This document shows positions 1 through 7,401 of a DNA stretch of 64,000 nt, piece by piece. The notes under the pieces are model-generated. The model ran no database searches. It worked only from the letters and a program-made list of their open reading frames with translations, and was not told where the DNA came from. Source of the stretch: Nitrososphaerota archaeon (GTDB taxonomy: Archaea; Thermoproteota; Nitrososphaeria; Nitrososphaerales; Gagatemarchaeaceae); contig JAPCJI010000001.1 of NCBI GenBank assembly GCA_027887005.1, forward strand, positions 124,001 through 188,000, in the 5' to 3' direction. The position numbers were made by a program, and so were the translations under genes. How positions within the stretch are numbered: the first letter of the stretch is position 1; every line of letters begins with the position of its first letter.

Positions 1-386
1 TGCCTCCGTCCAGCCTTGTTCACGCTCTCCTTGTTCAGGTAGACTAACTCTAGCTCTTCGCGTATCTTCTGGGGCAGCTTCCACCCGAGCCCTAAGCGCT
101 TGTATTCCATGTAAGCACGCTTGGAGTACCGAGGCATCGGTGCAATCGAGGTATCCCCAGAAAGCTGTGAGTCGGCATACTCCATTATCTTCCTCGTGAC
201 AATCGCGTTCGTCTTCAGCTCGGCTCTCAAGGCGTTCCTAGCCTTCCGCCTATTGTTCCTAGCAGAAATTGAGAATGCGAGCCAGACCGAGAGGAAGGCG
301 ATTACAAGCGTGAAGAGGTATGGAAAGACGTACATCTGAAGGTCGTCCAACAGCGTCTGCCAGAACAGGTCAAGAGGGGTGGCCAA
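1..386 (-). CDS. Membrane-anchored hypothetical protein (partial, C-terminus outside window)
   Basis: The minus strand is open from a TTG at 386 to the window edge (128 codons). The product has one membrane segment near residues 20-42, read from sequence such as YVFPYLFTLVIAFLSVW, followed by a basic stretch (ARNNRRKARN) and a charged helical region. This suggests an N-out, C-in anchor with a cytoplasmic tail. The TTG is chosen because the TATA-like box TTTATA at 413-418 is centred about 29 bases upstream, as in leaderless archaeal transcripts. I do not recognise the family. The C-terminus lies beyond the window. Confidence 0.6.
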   Translation of the reverse strand, partial: MATPLDLFWQTLLDDLQMYVFPYLFTLVIAFLSVWLAFSISARNNRRKARNALRAELKTNAIVTRKIMEYADSQLSGDTSIAPMPRYSKRAYMEYKRLGLGWKLPQKIREELELVYLNKESVNKAGRR

Positions 387-412
387 GTCCGAAAGTTGTA
401 GGGGGCGTTCGG

Positions 413-418
413 TATAAA
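413..418 (-). promoter_or_regulatory. TATA-like box for the gene starting at 386
   Basis: TTTATA read on the minus strand, centred about 29 bases before the TTG start, matching a leaderless archaeal promoter. Confidence 0.5.
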
Positions 419-475
419 GAGTAACCGGAAGTGCAATACAGATTCCGCGAAGAGGTTTCTCTCCCGGCCAGGATC

Positions 476-877
476 CTACTTCCTCGAGATGTCGGCATAG
501 TTCGAACCGGCCGAGATAACGTTCGCGAGGGCCAATTCAAGAGCGTCGAGCATATCGGTAAGCGTGAGTCTGTCTTCTGGGGGTTTGGACAGGTCGAGCG
601 TTTCTCTCTTGAGTGCGAAGGCAACCCAACCAGTCGTTATGATTGTCGATGCCATCATGAATACAATCACGTGACTCCCGGTGAGTCCGATTTCTTTCGC
701 GATCGAATGAGTCTGCCTTCGGATTAGCTCCTGAAGCCTGGTCTGTGTGGCTTCGATTTCCTCGGGAGTCTTGCCTGGGCCGATGTCAATTAGGACTCTT
801 CTGAGCTCTTCTTCGATCTGGTCTATGTACTTCTTCATGTCGACTCGGCTCGTGACAGCCGGAAATCCTTCGCTCAT
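476..877 (-). CDS. Small single-pass membrane protein, unknown function
   Basis: A 133-residue protein counted from the ATG at 877; a TTG at 889 would add four residues. The first 70 residues are charged and helical (DMKKYIDQIEEELRRVL, then TRLQELIRRQTHSIAKE), probably a coiled coil or amphipathic helix. One membrane segment follows (HVIVFMMASTIITTGWVAFAL, about residues 73-92), then a cytoplasmic or external tail of about 40 residues. A TATA-like TTTAA lies at 909-913, which fits the 889 start slightly better than 877. Like its neighbour ending at position 1, it pairs a single membrane helix with a long helical segment. No family recognised. Confidence 0.65.
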   Translation of the reverse strand: MSEGFPAVTSRVDMKKYIDQIEEELRRVLIDIGPGKTPEEIEATQTRLQELIRRQTHSIAKEIGLTGSHVIVFMMASTIITTGWVAFALKRETLDLSKPPEDRLTLTDMLDALELALANVISAGSNYADISRK

Positions 878-990
878 TCTTGTACCCAAATCATTTGTCT
901 AGCCAGTCTTAAACGTTTGAGAAAATAGAATCAGTATTGGATAGGAAGTAATGGATTATGGCAACCCGCTCCTTCGCAAGGAATCCGCCA

Positions 991-1209
991 CTAGTTCCTG
1001 CAAAGCAAGCACTCATCCGATGTCTTGAACATTCGAATTCTCCTTTCACCGTCAGTTCCTCTTCGCCACGAAAAAATCAAATTGGGCATCATTACGTAAT
1101 ACTTCACTTCAGAATCTCCATAGATTATGAAGACTTTCACAGTCGCCTCGTGCTCTTCGCAGATGGCTTGGTCCAAGGCTTGGTTGGCCGTCCTGCCGCG
1201 CTTCAGCAT
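991..1209 (-). CDS. Hypothetical 72-residue protein with C-terminal CxxC
   Basis: A small soluble protein ending in ECLLCRN, with a possible beta-rich centre (TVKVFIIYGDSEVKYYVMM). The main support is upstream: an ATATAT box at 1236-1241 is centred about 29 bases from the ATG at 1209. The composition is protein-like, but I recognise no family. The final CxxC could bind a metal or take part in redox chemistry; this is inference only. A chance open frame remains possible. Confidence 0.4.
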   Translation of the reverse strand: MLKRGRTANQALDQAICEEHEATVKVFIIYGDSEVKYYVMMPNLIFSWRRGTDGERRIRMFKTSDECLLCRN

Positions 1210-1235
1210 GTTTCAATACGAACGCCCCCTGTTGG

Positions 1236-1241
1236 ATATAT
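1236..1241 (-). promoter_or_regulatory. TATA-like box for the small gene at 1209
   Basis: ATATAT, centred about 29 bases upstream of the ATG at 1209 on the minus strand. The box is nearly palindromic, so it could also serve the plus strand. Confidence 0.4.
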
Positions 1242-1256
1242 GCGAAGTGGAGCTAG

Positions 1257-1541
1257 AATTCAGTAAGAAGGTCTGTCGAGGATGAACTCTGCTTCGAAAC
1301 CCCACTGCTCCCGAGGGGAAACTGGCTCTGGACTCTTGGGCTCCCGTTCGAGGATGTCCTCAAATGGCATTTGTTCGAGAAGGAGGACCCTGCCTTATTC
1401 TGCTTTGTGTACTACGGGTACATAGTTCGCGTTTGTTGGACCTTCGTAGGTTCCCAAGTGACCTCTGAGAAATTCAGAAGGCCGACTAGGTTTCCAAATG
1501 CTATCACATCCTTCGCTCATCTAATCAGGAGTTGGGATTGA
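1257..1541 (+). pseudogene. Open frame of 94 codons without a canonical start; possible gene remnant
   Basis: After the in-frame TAG at 1254 the plus strand stays open to the TGA at 1539. The translation looks like a folded protein, rich in W, F and Y, for example GNWLWTLGLPFEDVLKWHLF and FCFVYYGYIVRVCWTFVG. There is no ATG, GTG or TTG in the first third of the frame. It may be a truncated gene that lost its 5' end, a gene with a non-standard start, or chance. This is the only content I see in the gap 1210-1564. Confidence 0.3.
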
Positions 1542-1564
1542 AATCTTAGGAGCCTGACTGCAGA

Positions 1565-1783
1565 CTAAGGAAATATCCTCTCGATCCAGAACTCTCGCTC
1601 ATCGCAGCAAGTTAGGGTCTCCGGAGTACTCTCCGGACTCTTTCCCTTGCGCCTGTTGACCTTTTGATAGGAGAGGAGCGTGATCATCGGCGTGGGATGC
1701 TCGCAGACTCGATGCCGTCCTTCCATGCATTGCCTGCAGGGTTCTTCCAGTCTCGCCATCATGGGCGAGTGAATCACCCCCAT
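1565..1783 (-). CDS. Hypothetical small Cys/His-rich protein
   Basis: A 72-residue frame from ATG 1783. Cysteines and histidines cluster in the first half (CRQCMEGRHRVCEHP), like a short zinc-binding knuckle, with a further CC pair later. No good TATA box is seen, but AGTAGGAAA directly precedes the start. It sits in a row of small minus-strand genes, two of which have Cys motifs. No family is recognised, and the frame could be spurious. Confidence 0.35.
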   Translation of the reverse strand: MGVIHSPMMARLEEPCRQCMEGRHRVCEHPTPMITLLSYQKVNRRKGKSPESTPETLTCCDEREFWIERIFP

Positions 1784-1904
1784 TTTCCTACTTGAGGGTT
1801 GTGAACTCTGGATTCGGATTTTGGTTTCTTGCCAGGTCTAGAATCAAGCCGGTCGAATGAGGCCCTCGTTCAAGCTTAACCTGGAAAAAAGGAGAGGGAG
1901 ATTC

Positions 1905-2048
1905 TCACTTGCCAGTTATTCGGAATAACTTGCTCCCGCAGGACGAGCACGTCCCCGAGATTGCCTTGCGACCATTCTTGAAGGTGACTGGTCGGGGTGA
2001 GTTGATCTCCCTGGTCTTCTTCTCTTTAACACAGAAGGCCTTGGTCAT
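1905..2048 (-). CDS. DUF5679-like mini zinc-ribbon protein
   Basis: A 47-residue protein. The order is FCVKEKKTREI, then PRPVTFKNGRKAISGTC, then SSCGSKLFRI. This matches the DUF5679 pattern found in archaea and some bacteria (CVKCK, then a KNGR-type turn, then CxxCG). The ATG at 2048 is chosen over an upstream alternative because a TTTATC box at 2072-2077 is centred about 27 bases away. Oddity: the second cysteine of the first knuckle is a glutamate (CVKE rather than CVKC), so the usual four-Cys zinc site is incomplete. Function of the family is unknown; a nucleic-acid or protein-binding role is a guess. Confidence 0.7.
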   Translation of the reverse strand: MTKAFCVKEKKTREINSPRPVTFKNGRKAISGTCSSCGSKLFRITGK

Positions 2049-2071
2049 CAAGGAACAGAAGTGATACGGAT

Positions 2072-2077
2072 GATAAA
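2072..2077 (-). promoter_or_regulatory. TATA-like box for the DUF5679-like gene
   Basis: TTTATC on the minus strand, centred about 27 bases upstream of the ATG at 2048. It fixes the start of that short gene. Confidence 0.55.
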
Positions 2078-2276
2078 CACTCCAGAGACAATCTAGTTGC
2101 ACTGTGGAGTCGGCCAATCTTGACCAGTTCTAGGCTAGCAGATGTGCCCTTGCGAACCTAATCGGGCATGAGGGCTGAGTCCTTTGATCGTTGATCCACC
2201 TATGGAACATCATGGAATATCTTCTATAACGTCATTCCACGAAGTATCTACTATCATGACACATAATGACTGACAA

Positions 2277-2284
2277 CTTAAATA
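2277..2284 (+). promoter_or_regulatory. TATA-like box upstream of the gene at 2317
   Basis: CTTAAATA, the same octamer that precedes the oxidase gene at 40436. In both cases the ATG lies 36 bases after the box centre, implying a leader of about ten bases. Confidence 0.5.
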
Positions 2285-2316
2285 GAATTTCTACGGTGGG
2301 GTCGGTGGCACCCCTC

Positions 2317-2709
2317 ATGCATACAGAGAAAACCACCGAGTTCAATACGTTCCCCATAAGGGTAAAGAGTCTACTGAAGAGGGCCATCACTTCGTCCAAA
2401 CGAAGGGGAGCCTGGTTCGCGCTTGACAGAAGGGAGAAATCCATCCTGTCGCTGTCGATCCGCCTCGAGCTCAAGTTCGAGAGCTTCGACCTCCTCCGCG
2501 CGCTGACCTCAATTCTGAAGAAGTTGGCGGGGCAGGGGGAGACGCTTCACGCATGGCTGCAGAGAGGGACCAAAATCGCTTGGGCATTCTCTGATTTCGC
2601 CGTCTCATCGGGAAACGCCTCCGCACGCTCCTGGAGGCAAGATAGGAACTACGTGGAGTACCTCGGCCGAGCAGTCTCGGGAGGTCTAAGGGGGATAGCC
2701 GCGTTTTGA
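2317..2709 (+). CDS. Conserved-looking basic helical protein, unknown function
   Basis: A protein of about 130 residues from ATG 2317. It is mostly amphipathic helix with a basic N-terminal half (RVKSLLKRAITSSKRRGAWF) followed by a helical repeat-like stretch (RREKSILSLSIRLELKFES). A CTTAAATA box at 2277-2284 is centred 36 bases before the ATG; in-frame GTG codons at 2296 and 2305 are alternatives. I recall similar short basic archaeal proteins beginning with a long R/K-rich helix and a WF...R.E..ILDLTIR-like motif, but no function is known. The gene precedes the glycan run and may be transcribed independently of it. Confidence 0.6.
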   Translation: MHTEKTTEFNTFPIRVKSLLKRAITSSKRRGAWFALDRREKSILSLSIRLELKFESFDLLRALTSILKKLAGQGETLHAWLQRGTKIAWAFSDFAVSSGNASARSWRQDRNYVEYLGRAVSGGLRGIAAF

Positions 2710-2735
2710 GTTCTAACGCAGGTCCTTAGCGAAGT

Positions 2736-3053
2736 TTGGAAAAGAGTCGTCGCAAGCGCAACAGTTACGAGCTTCTAGCTGAGATGCTAATCTCCTCCAG
2801 AGGTGGCGCTAGAAAGACGACGATAATGTTCAGGGCAAACCTGAGCTTCCAGCTCCTCACCAAATACTTGACAATTCTCCTAACGAATGGCTTCCTCGAA
2901 TTTGAAGATGGCTTTTTCCGACCAAGTCCGAAGGGATTATCCTTCCTCCGAAGATTCGCCAAGTATCAGCGTGCCAAGAATGACGTGAGGAAAAGTGAGG
3001 AGCTGGTCAGATCATACTTGTCATTCACCCCTACGCCGGGACGACCCGCATGA
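2736..3053 (+). CDS. Small winged-helix protein (archaeal HTH_45/ArnR1-like), predicted DNA-binding
   Basis: A 105-residue protein starting at TTG 2736. It has the archaeal single winged-helix layout: YELLAEMLISSRGGARKT (helix 1), a helix-turn-helix around FQLLTKYLTILLTNGFLEFE, a wing (DGFFRPSPKGLSFLRRFAKYQ) and a C-terminal helix. This resembles the HTH_45 group of putative regulators. Its stop overlaps the next gene's ATG by four bases (ATGA at 3050), so it is probably translationally coupled to the sugar nucleotidyltransferase and may be a cluster-specific regulator. A similar domain is fused to the DUF354 protein ending at 6302. Confidence 0.75.
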   Translation: MEKSRRKRNSYELLAEMLISSRGGARKTTIMFRANLSFQLLTKYLTILLTNGFLEFEDGFFRPSPKGLSFLRRFAKYQRAKNDVRKSEELVRSYLSFTPTPGRPA

Positions 3054-3748
3054 AGGCAGTACTGCTCGTCGGTGGAGCGGGCACGAGGATGCGACCCCTC
3101 ACATACGTCATGCCGAAATGCCTCCTGCCGGTGGGTGGAAAACCTCTCGTCGAGGGAACGATTGCCTACCTCAAGGGTTACGGCATACGCGACTTTGTCC
3201 TGTGTGTGGCTTACCTGAAGAAGCAAGTAATGGACGCCCTGGGAGATGGCTCCCGCCTCGGCGTCAAAGTGGAGTATGCCGAATCAGATTCTCCCATGGG
3301 GACAGCAGGGCAGCTAAAGACCGCAGAGCCCTTCCTCAGTGGGACTTTCATCGCCATGAACGGCGACATCGTCACCGACCTCAACGTCGCCCACCTTCTC
3401 CAGAGTCACCTTGGGAGCGGAGCTATAGCGACCCTCGCTGTGAAGAAGTATGGCGTCAAGATTCCATACGGCCACATCACGGTCGACGAATCCTCGGCGA
3501 TAATAGCGTTTGAAGAGAAACCTACTCTGCACTACCTTGCCAACGCAGGGGTCTATGCGATCGAGTCGAGACTCCTAGAGTCAATCCCGGCTGCGACCCA
3601 AAGCAGCCTCGAGAAGGAGATATTCCCGCGGCTCCTTTCCAAAGGCGAGAAGCTGAACTCCTACTTCGAAGAGGCAAGCTGGGCAGACGTCGGTTCGATG
3701 GCTGACTTCGAGCGGATCAATGATGAGGTGTTGGCAAACGGAACCTAG
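3050..3748 (+). CDS. Sugar-phosphate nucleotidyltransferase (NDP-sugar pyrophosphorylase family)
   Basis: A 232-residue NTP_transferase fold enzyme that joins a sugar-1-phosphate to an NTP, giving NDP-sugar and pyrophosphate in the cytoplasm. Visible motifs are the nucleotide loop GGAGTRMRPLT with PKCLLPV and KPL near the N-terminus, the metal-binding NGDIVTDL around residue 105 and FEEKP near residue 155. It lacks the C-terminal left-handed beta-helix of bifunctional GlmU/RmlA-like forms, so it is the short archaeal type. The substrate cannot be read from sequence; mannose-1-P/GTP or glucose-1-P/UTP or dTTP are all possible. It is coupled to the upstream winged-helix gene. Confidence 0.85.
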   Translation: MKAVLLVGGAGTRMRPLTYVMPKCLLPVGGKPLVEGTIAYLKGYGIRDFVLCVAYLKKQVMDALGDGSRLGVKVEYAESDSPMGTAGQLKTAEPFLSGTFIAMNGDIVTDLNVAHLLQSHLGSGAIATLAVKKYGVKIPYGHITVDESSAIIAFEEKPTLHYLANAGVYAIESRLLESIPAATQSSLEKEIFPRLLSKGEKLNSYFEEASWADVGSMADFERINDEVLANGT

Positions 3749-3971
3749 GGCAAACGGAAGCCGGCATGGAGCGTACAAACACGCGATTTTGGTGATATTT
3801 TCCCTCTTTCCCTTTGGAATATCTGCCATCGCTTCACTCGCTGCGTGGGAGATTTCGTCGGGCTTTGACCCAATTCCGAGGCTGGCCCTCGCCGTCTTCT
3901 CGTGGGTGATTGCCTTCGCAGCTGGAACACAAGCATTCTGGAAGGTTGTGGAACGATTAGCTCCTCGGTAG
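3720..3971 (+). CDS. Small two-helix membrane protein
   Basis: An 83-residue frame beginning at ATG 3720, inside the end of the nucleotidyltransferase gene. Two hydrophobic segments are clear (HAILVIFSLFPFGISAIASL and LALAVFSWVIAFAAGTQAF). Downstream TTG or GTG codons near 3789-3794 could also start it, giving a shorter protein. It ends six bases before the likely start of the membrane transferase at 3977, suggesting a small partner or assembly subunit for that enzyme. No family recognised. Confidence 0.5.
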   Translation: MMRCWQTEPRANGSRHGAYKHAILVIFSLFPFGISAIASLAAWEISSGFDPIPRLALAVFSWVIAFAAGTQAFWKVVERLAPR

Positions 3972-3976
3972 CAGGC

Positions 3977-4954
3977 TTGGACCCGATAGTTGGGACTGCA
4001 GCTGTGGCCGTCGCCGCGTTGTCTTCCTTTTCGATAGCCAGGTATCAGAGCAACAAGTTCGGGGCTCTTGGAATTACAGGCATCGATGTGCACAAGCCCC
4101 ATGGGCCCGTTGCGGCGGAGATGGGAGGACTAGCGGTGCTCTTCGGTTCAGCATTGGGGGCTTCTGTCTACTTGGTCGCGGCTTTTCCCCATGACGGCTC
4201 TTTCCTCGCTTTTGCCGCAGGGATGTCTGCGATTGGATTCACAGGAGCAGTCGGCATTGCGGACGACCTCTATGACATCCGCCAGCGGTACAAGCCCTTC
4301 ATGATTGTAGCCGCTTCTATCCCTTTGATGTACTTCCTGATGGGACGAGGTTCAGTCTACCTCCCGCTAATTGGGAACCTGAACATTGGCCTGCTCTTCC
4401 CGCTTGTCGCTGTACCCCTGGCGGTGACCACGTCCGCCAACTTCTCGAACATTTTCGCTGGGTTCAACGGTCTGGAGGCGGGCATAGCGGTAATCTCGCT
4501 TGGAACCCTTTCTTTCCTCTCTGCGGAGAGGGGATATCCCACGGTGGCCATGTTGGGAGCGATACTCACGCTCGCCTATCTGGGTTTTCTGTTTCTCAAC
4601 TGGTATCCCGCACGTCTCTTCCCCGGAGACACAGGTACCCTGATGGCAGGGGCCGCCGTTGCAGTCATCGGCATCCTGGCGAGGGTAGAGTTCGAGGCAA
4701 TAGTATTGAGCATCCCCGCTGCCATGGACTTCGCCCTCAAGGCGATGCAGAAGAAGCCCTTCGGTGGAAGGAAGATTCACGGCAACACCTCGGTTGACGC
4801 GGACGGCACCCTGACACCCCCCGGATATCCTGCTTTGGCTCACGCCTTCATGAAGGTCTCCCCCATCAAAGAGAGGGGGCTGGTCCTTTCGCTGCTCAGT
4901 ATGCAGGCCCTCTTCGCATTGACTGCCATAGTGATTGCCATGGGATATGCGTGA
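3977..4954 (+). CDS. MraY/AglH-like polyprenyl-phosphate HexNAc-1-phosphate transferase
   Basis: A multi-pass membrane enzyme of about 325 residues in the GPT/MraY family. It transfers a HexNAc-1-phosphate from UDP-sugar to a polyprenyl (dolichyl) phosphate at the cytoplasmic face, the committing step of lipid-linked glycan synthesis. Seen motifs: KPHGPVAAEMGG after the first helix; the metal-binding DDLYD with RQRYKP; NFSNIFAGFNGLEAG; FPGDTGTL; and a late GGRKIHG loop. These match the archaeal Alg7/AglH type better than bacterial MraY. The open frame extends upstream to 3902, but the TTG at 3977 directly follows the previous stop and precedes the first helix. Its end overlaps the DUF354 gene, a pairing that fits joint action. 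Confidence 0.85.
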   Translation: MDPIVGTAAVAVAALSSFSIARYQSNKFGALGITGIDVHKPHGPVAAEMGGLAVLFGSALGASVYLVAAFPHDGSFLAFAAGMSAIGFTGAVGIADDLYDIRQRYKPFMIVAASIPLMYFLMGRGSVYLPLIGNLNIGLLFPLVAVPLAVTTSANFSNIFAGFNGLEAGIAVISLGTLSFLSAERGYPTVAMLGAILTLAYLGFLFLNWYPARLFPGDTGTLMAGAAVAVIGILARVEFEAIVLSIPAAMDFALKAMQKKPFGGRKIHGNTSVDADGTLTPPGYPALAHAFMKVSPIKERGLVLSLLSMQALFALTAIVIAMGYA

Positions 4955-6302
4955 TGAGCTGATGGACAAGCCAAGTGGAGTCAAGAACGCCAAGATCCGG
5001 AAGATATGGGTGGCAATGAGCACCCCATTCCAGGCGAACTTCTTCGCTCCCTTAATCAAGGAGCTGGAGAATGACTACGATTTCGTTGTAACCGCCCGGG
5101 AGCACGACAACATATCCCGTATCCTCAGGGCCAAGAATATCGACTTCATCCAGGTCGGGAAGCACGGGGGGAGAGAGCTTTCCAACAAGCTAGAGGCCTA
5201 CGCCGATGGGATCAAGACCATGATCCCCATAGTCTCGAGGGAAAAGCCCGACCTACTTCTCACGGAAAGATGGCCCGAGGCCGTTAGGGTCGCCTTCGGG
5301 CTAGACATTCCCGCTTGGACTATTTTCTACGATGAGAGGGAGACTCATGTCAATCAGATGGTTTTTCCCCTGGCGAGCAGGGTGTATGTTCCCCGATTCT
5401 ACAATTTCCAGGAAATATACGCGAGTGGAGTTACCGATCCGGACAAGGTTGCCTGGTTCAACGGGTTCCACACGGGTTACCTGAAGGGGACGAAGACCAA
5501 CGGCGAAAACCCCTACAAGAAACTTGGAATCAAGTCTCCTCTAGTTTTCGTCCGACCAGAACCGGAATTCGCCTCGTTCTTTCCCACCCATGAACCGGTC
5601 CTTGAGAAGGCAGTCGCGCGGATCGTGAAGAACGATAAGGCTTCAGTAGCCGTCTTGCCAAGGACTGAGTCTCAGCGCAGGACGTACTCACAGATGGGTG
5701 TGACCGTGCTCGAATCATCCATGATCGAGTCTCCAGTTGCCCACGCGGATGTTACTTTAGGAGCAGCGGAAACGATGCTGATGGAGGCGTTCATCCTAGG
5801 GAAGCCGGCTGTCAGTGCCATCTACTGGAAAGCATCCAAGCCGGTGGCCGAGCTGCATAGGTACATTCCTCACTCGACAGACCCAACCCAAATCGCAGAA
5901 TACGTTGAAGAGTATCTCGACCCTGACACGCAGAAAGCCTTCAGTGAAAAGGTCTCTCTGCTGGTGCAGAACATGGACAACCCTGTCCAGCTCATGATAA
6001 ACGACATCCGCCGGCTAAGCGATCCTAAGCCGGTAGAAGTGTCCCTGAAGAGGAGGTCAAGGCTTGAGATCTATCTTGACATAATCCAGGCCGCGTCTTT
6101 GAGACCGCTTCGTCCCACCCAGATAATGAAGGAAGCAAATATTTCATACAACGAACTGAGAGGGATAATAGAGAGCCTCGAGGCGAGGGCTCTAATCAGA
6201 ACCGAGAACACAATCAGCGGGAAGTATTACCAGGCAACTGACGAAGGTCTTAGGCTACTGGAGGATTATCGCACTGTTCGTGGTCGGCTCTTTCCCGAAT
6301 AA
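4947..6302 (+). CDS. DUF354-family glycosyltransferase fused to a C-terminal winged helix
   Basis: A protein of about 451 residues. Residues 20-350 match the DUF354 group, GT-B-fold proteins related to UDP-GlcNAc epimerase/MurG-like enzymes: KIWVAMSTPFQANFFAPLIKE at the start, RPEPEFASFF in the middle and a donor-site-like VTLGAAETMLMEAFILGKPA. The last 85 residues (RSRLEIYLDIIQAASLRPLR, then ANISYNELRGIIESLEARAL, then YYQATDEGLRLL) form an archaeal winged helix. Such a DNA-binding-type domain on a glycosyltransferase is unusual; it may regulate transcription or only bind a partner. The start at ATG 4947 overlaps the previous gene by eight bases; ATG 4962 is an alternative. Confidence 0.8.
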   Translation: MRDELMDKPSGVKNAKIRKIWVAMSTPFQANFFAPLIKELENDYDFVVTAREHDNISRILRAKNIDFIQVGKHGGRELSNKLEAYADGIKTMIPIVSREKPDLLLTERWPEAVRVAFGLDIPAWTIFYDERETHVNQMVFPLASRVYVPRFYNFQEIYASGVTDPDKVAWFNGFHTGYLKGTKTNGENPYKKLGIKSPLVFVRPEPEFASFFPTHEPVLEKAVARIVKNDKASVAVLPRTESQRRTYSQMGVTVLESSMIESPVAHADVTLGAAETMLMEAFILGKPAVSAIYWKASKPVAELHRYIPHSTDPTQIAEYVEEYLDPDTQKAFSEKVSLLVQNMDNPVQLMINDIRRLSDPKPVEVSLKRRSRLEIYLDIIQAASLRPLRPTQIMKEANISYNELRGIIESLEARALIRTENTISGKYYQATDEGLRLLEDYRTVRGRLFPE

Positions 6303-6417
6303 GAGTAGGTCGATTGAATATGAGAGAGTTGGGCGTGCGGTCAAGCCACCCTCGCGAATGGAGGAGGCTCAAGGTTGGCACCCCCCACACACCCCGTCTG
6401 TACTTGGGTTGCAATTT

Positions 6418-6427
6418 GGATAAAAGC
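6418..6427 (+). promoter_or_regulatory. Possible TATA box with a short leader frame before the deacetylase
   Basis: GGATAAAAGC is centred about 30 bases before an ATG at 6452. That ATG opens an 18-codon frame ending at the TGA 6506-6508, which overlaps the CTG proposed as the deacetylase start (6505) in another frame. It may be a leader peptide, or the true start of the deacetylase followed by a frameshift. Confidence 0.35.
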
Positions 6428-6504
6428 TTGATGAATTTGAAAACCATAAACATGAGGGTGAAATCCTTTGCACCGAGCGGCTTCATCACGGGAGGGAATC
6501 GAAA

Positions 6505-7401
6505 CTGAACCTGAAAAGGGTCGCGAAACAGCTCGCCGTAAGGGCCGTCTCATCAACCTATGTTTCGCAACCCCTTGTTTCCAAGGAGGTTCTGAGGGTT
6601 CTGAACTTTGACTACGGACCGTCGATTGACGCTGCCGGGGTTCTCCCTGGCACCGGAGCAATCTCATGCGTAACGGTGGACTTCGACGTCACCACTCCCT
6701 CCAGATACGATGACAACCGAAACGGGACCATTGCACTGCTCGAGCTAGCTGAAAGGTACGCAATTCCACTTACATGGGCTGTCTGCGGGAAGTCGGCAGA
6801 GGAAGACATGAAATCCTACTCAGCCATCGTAAACTCTTCAATCCTTCACGAAATAGGGGTGCATACCTACTCCCATCTTGACGCTACTGCTTGCACATCT
6901 GGAGAATTCAGAGCCGACATCCAAAGATGCATTCAAACACTCGGTCTCGACTCTCCGCGGAGCTTTGTCTTCCCATGGAACCGGGAAGCTCATTTCGACG
7001 TGTTGTCAGATATGGGTTTCAGGGCATACAGGGGCAAAGCGCGAGCAATTGGAATCCCGGTGAAAAGGGAAGGACTCTGGAATATTAGGCCTGTCTACTA
7101 CTTGGACCAGAAATCAAGAGGAGCCCAGTCCCTGATAAATAGCTACATCGACCTATGCATCAGGCACTCTCTCCCTTTTCATCTTTGGACCCACCCTTGG
7201 TGCATGGTTTCTGAAGGCAGAACTGAACCCATGATGAAGACCTTGGAGGCCGTCTTTTCCTACATGAGGGAAAGGAGAGCGGACAAGACCCTTGCAACGC
7301 CAACGCTTGGGGAGATAGGCGCGTCGCTTGATACTGCAACCGAGCCCAATGCAGCGTTCTCGAGAGCAGTTCCCTTGCCATCGCGGGTGGCCGCCAATTG
7401 A
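6505..7401 (+). CDS. Polysaccharide deacetylase (NodB-like), non-canonical start or frameshift
   Basis: A carbohydrate esterase family 4-type enzyme removing N- or O-acetyl groups from glycans. Visible NodB elements are VDFD (motif 1 aspartates, residues about 59-61), HEIGVHTYSHLD (metal-binding His pair), FVFPWNREAHFDVL (motif 3 region) and FHLWTHPWC (late catalytic His). The first canonical start, GTG 6676, would cut into the first beta-strand. The frame is open and protein-like back to 6424 with no ATG, GTG or TTG. CTG 6505 follows a GGAGG at 6491-6495 with nine bases between, so I place the start there (298 residues). A frameshift after ATG 6452 is the alternative. Its stop overlaps the next gene's TTG start. 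Confidence 0.75.
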   Translation: MNLKRVAKQLAVRAVSSTYVSQPLVSKEVLRVLNFDYGPSIDAAGVLPGTGAISCVTVDFDVTTPSRYDDNRNGTIALLELAERYAIPLTWAVCGKSAEEDMKSYSAIVNSSILHEIGVHTYSHLDATACTSGEFRADIQRCIQTLGLDSPRSFVFPWNREAHFDVLSDMGFRAYRGKARAIGIPVKREGLWNIRPVYYLDQKSRGAQSLINSYIDLCIRHSLPFHLWTHPWCMVSEGRTEPMMKTLEAVFSYMRERRADKTLATPTLGEIGASLDTATEPNAAFSRAVPLPSRVAAN

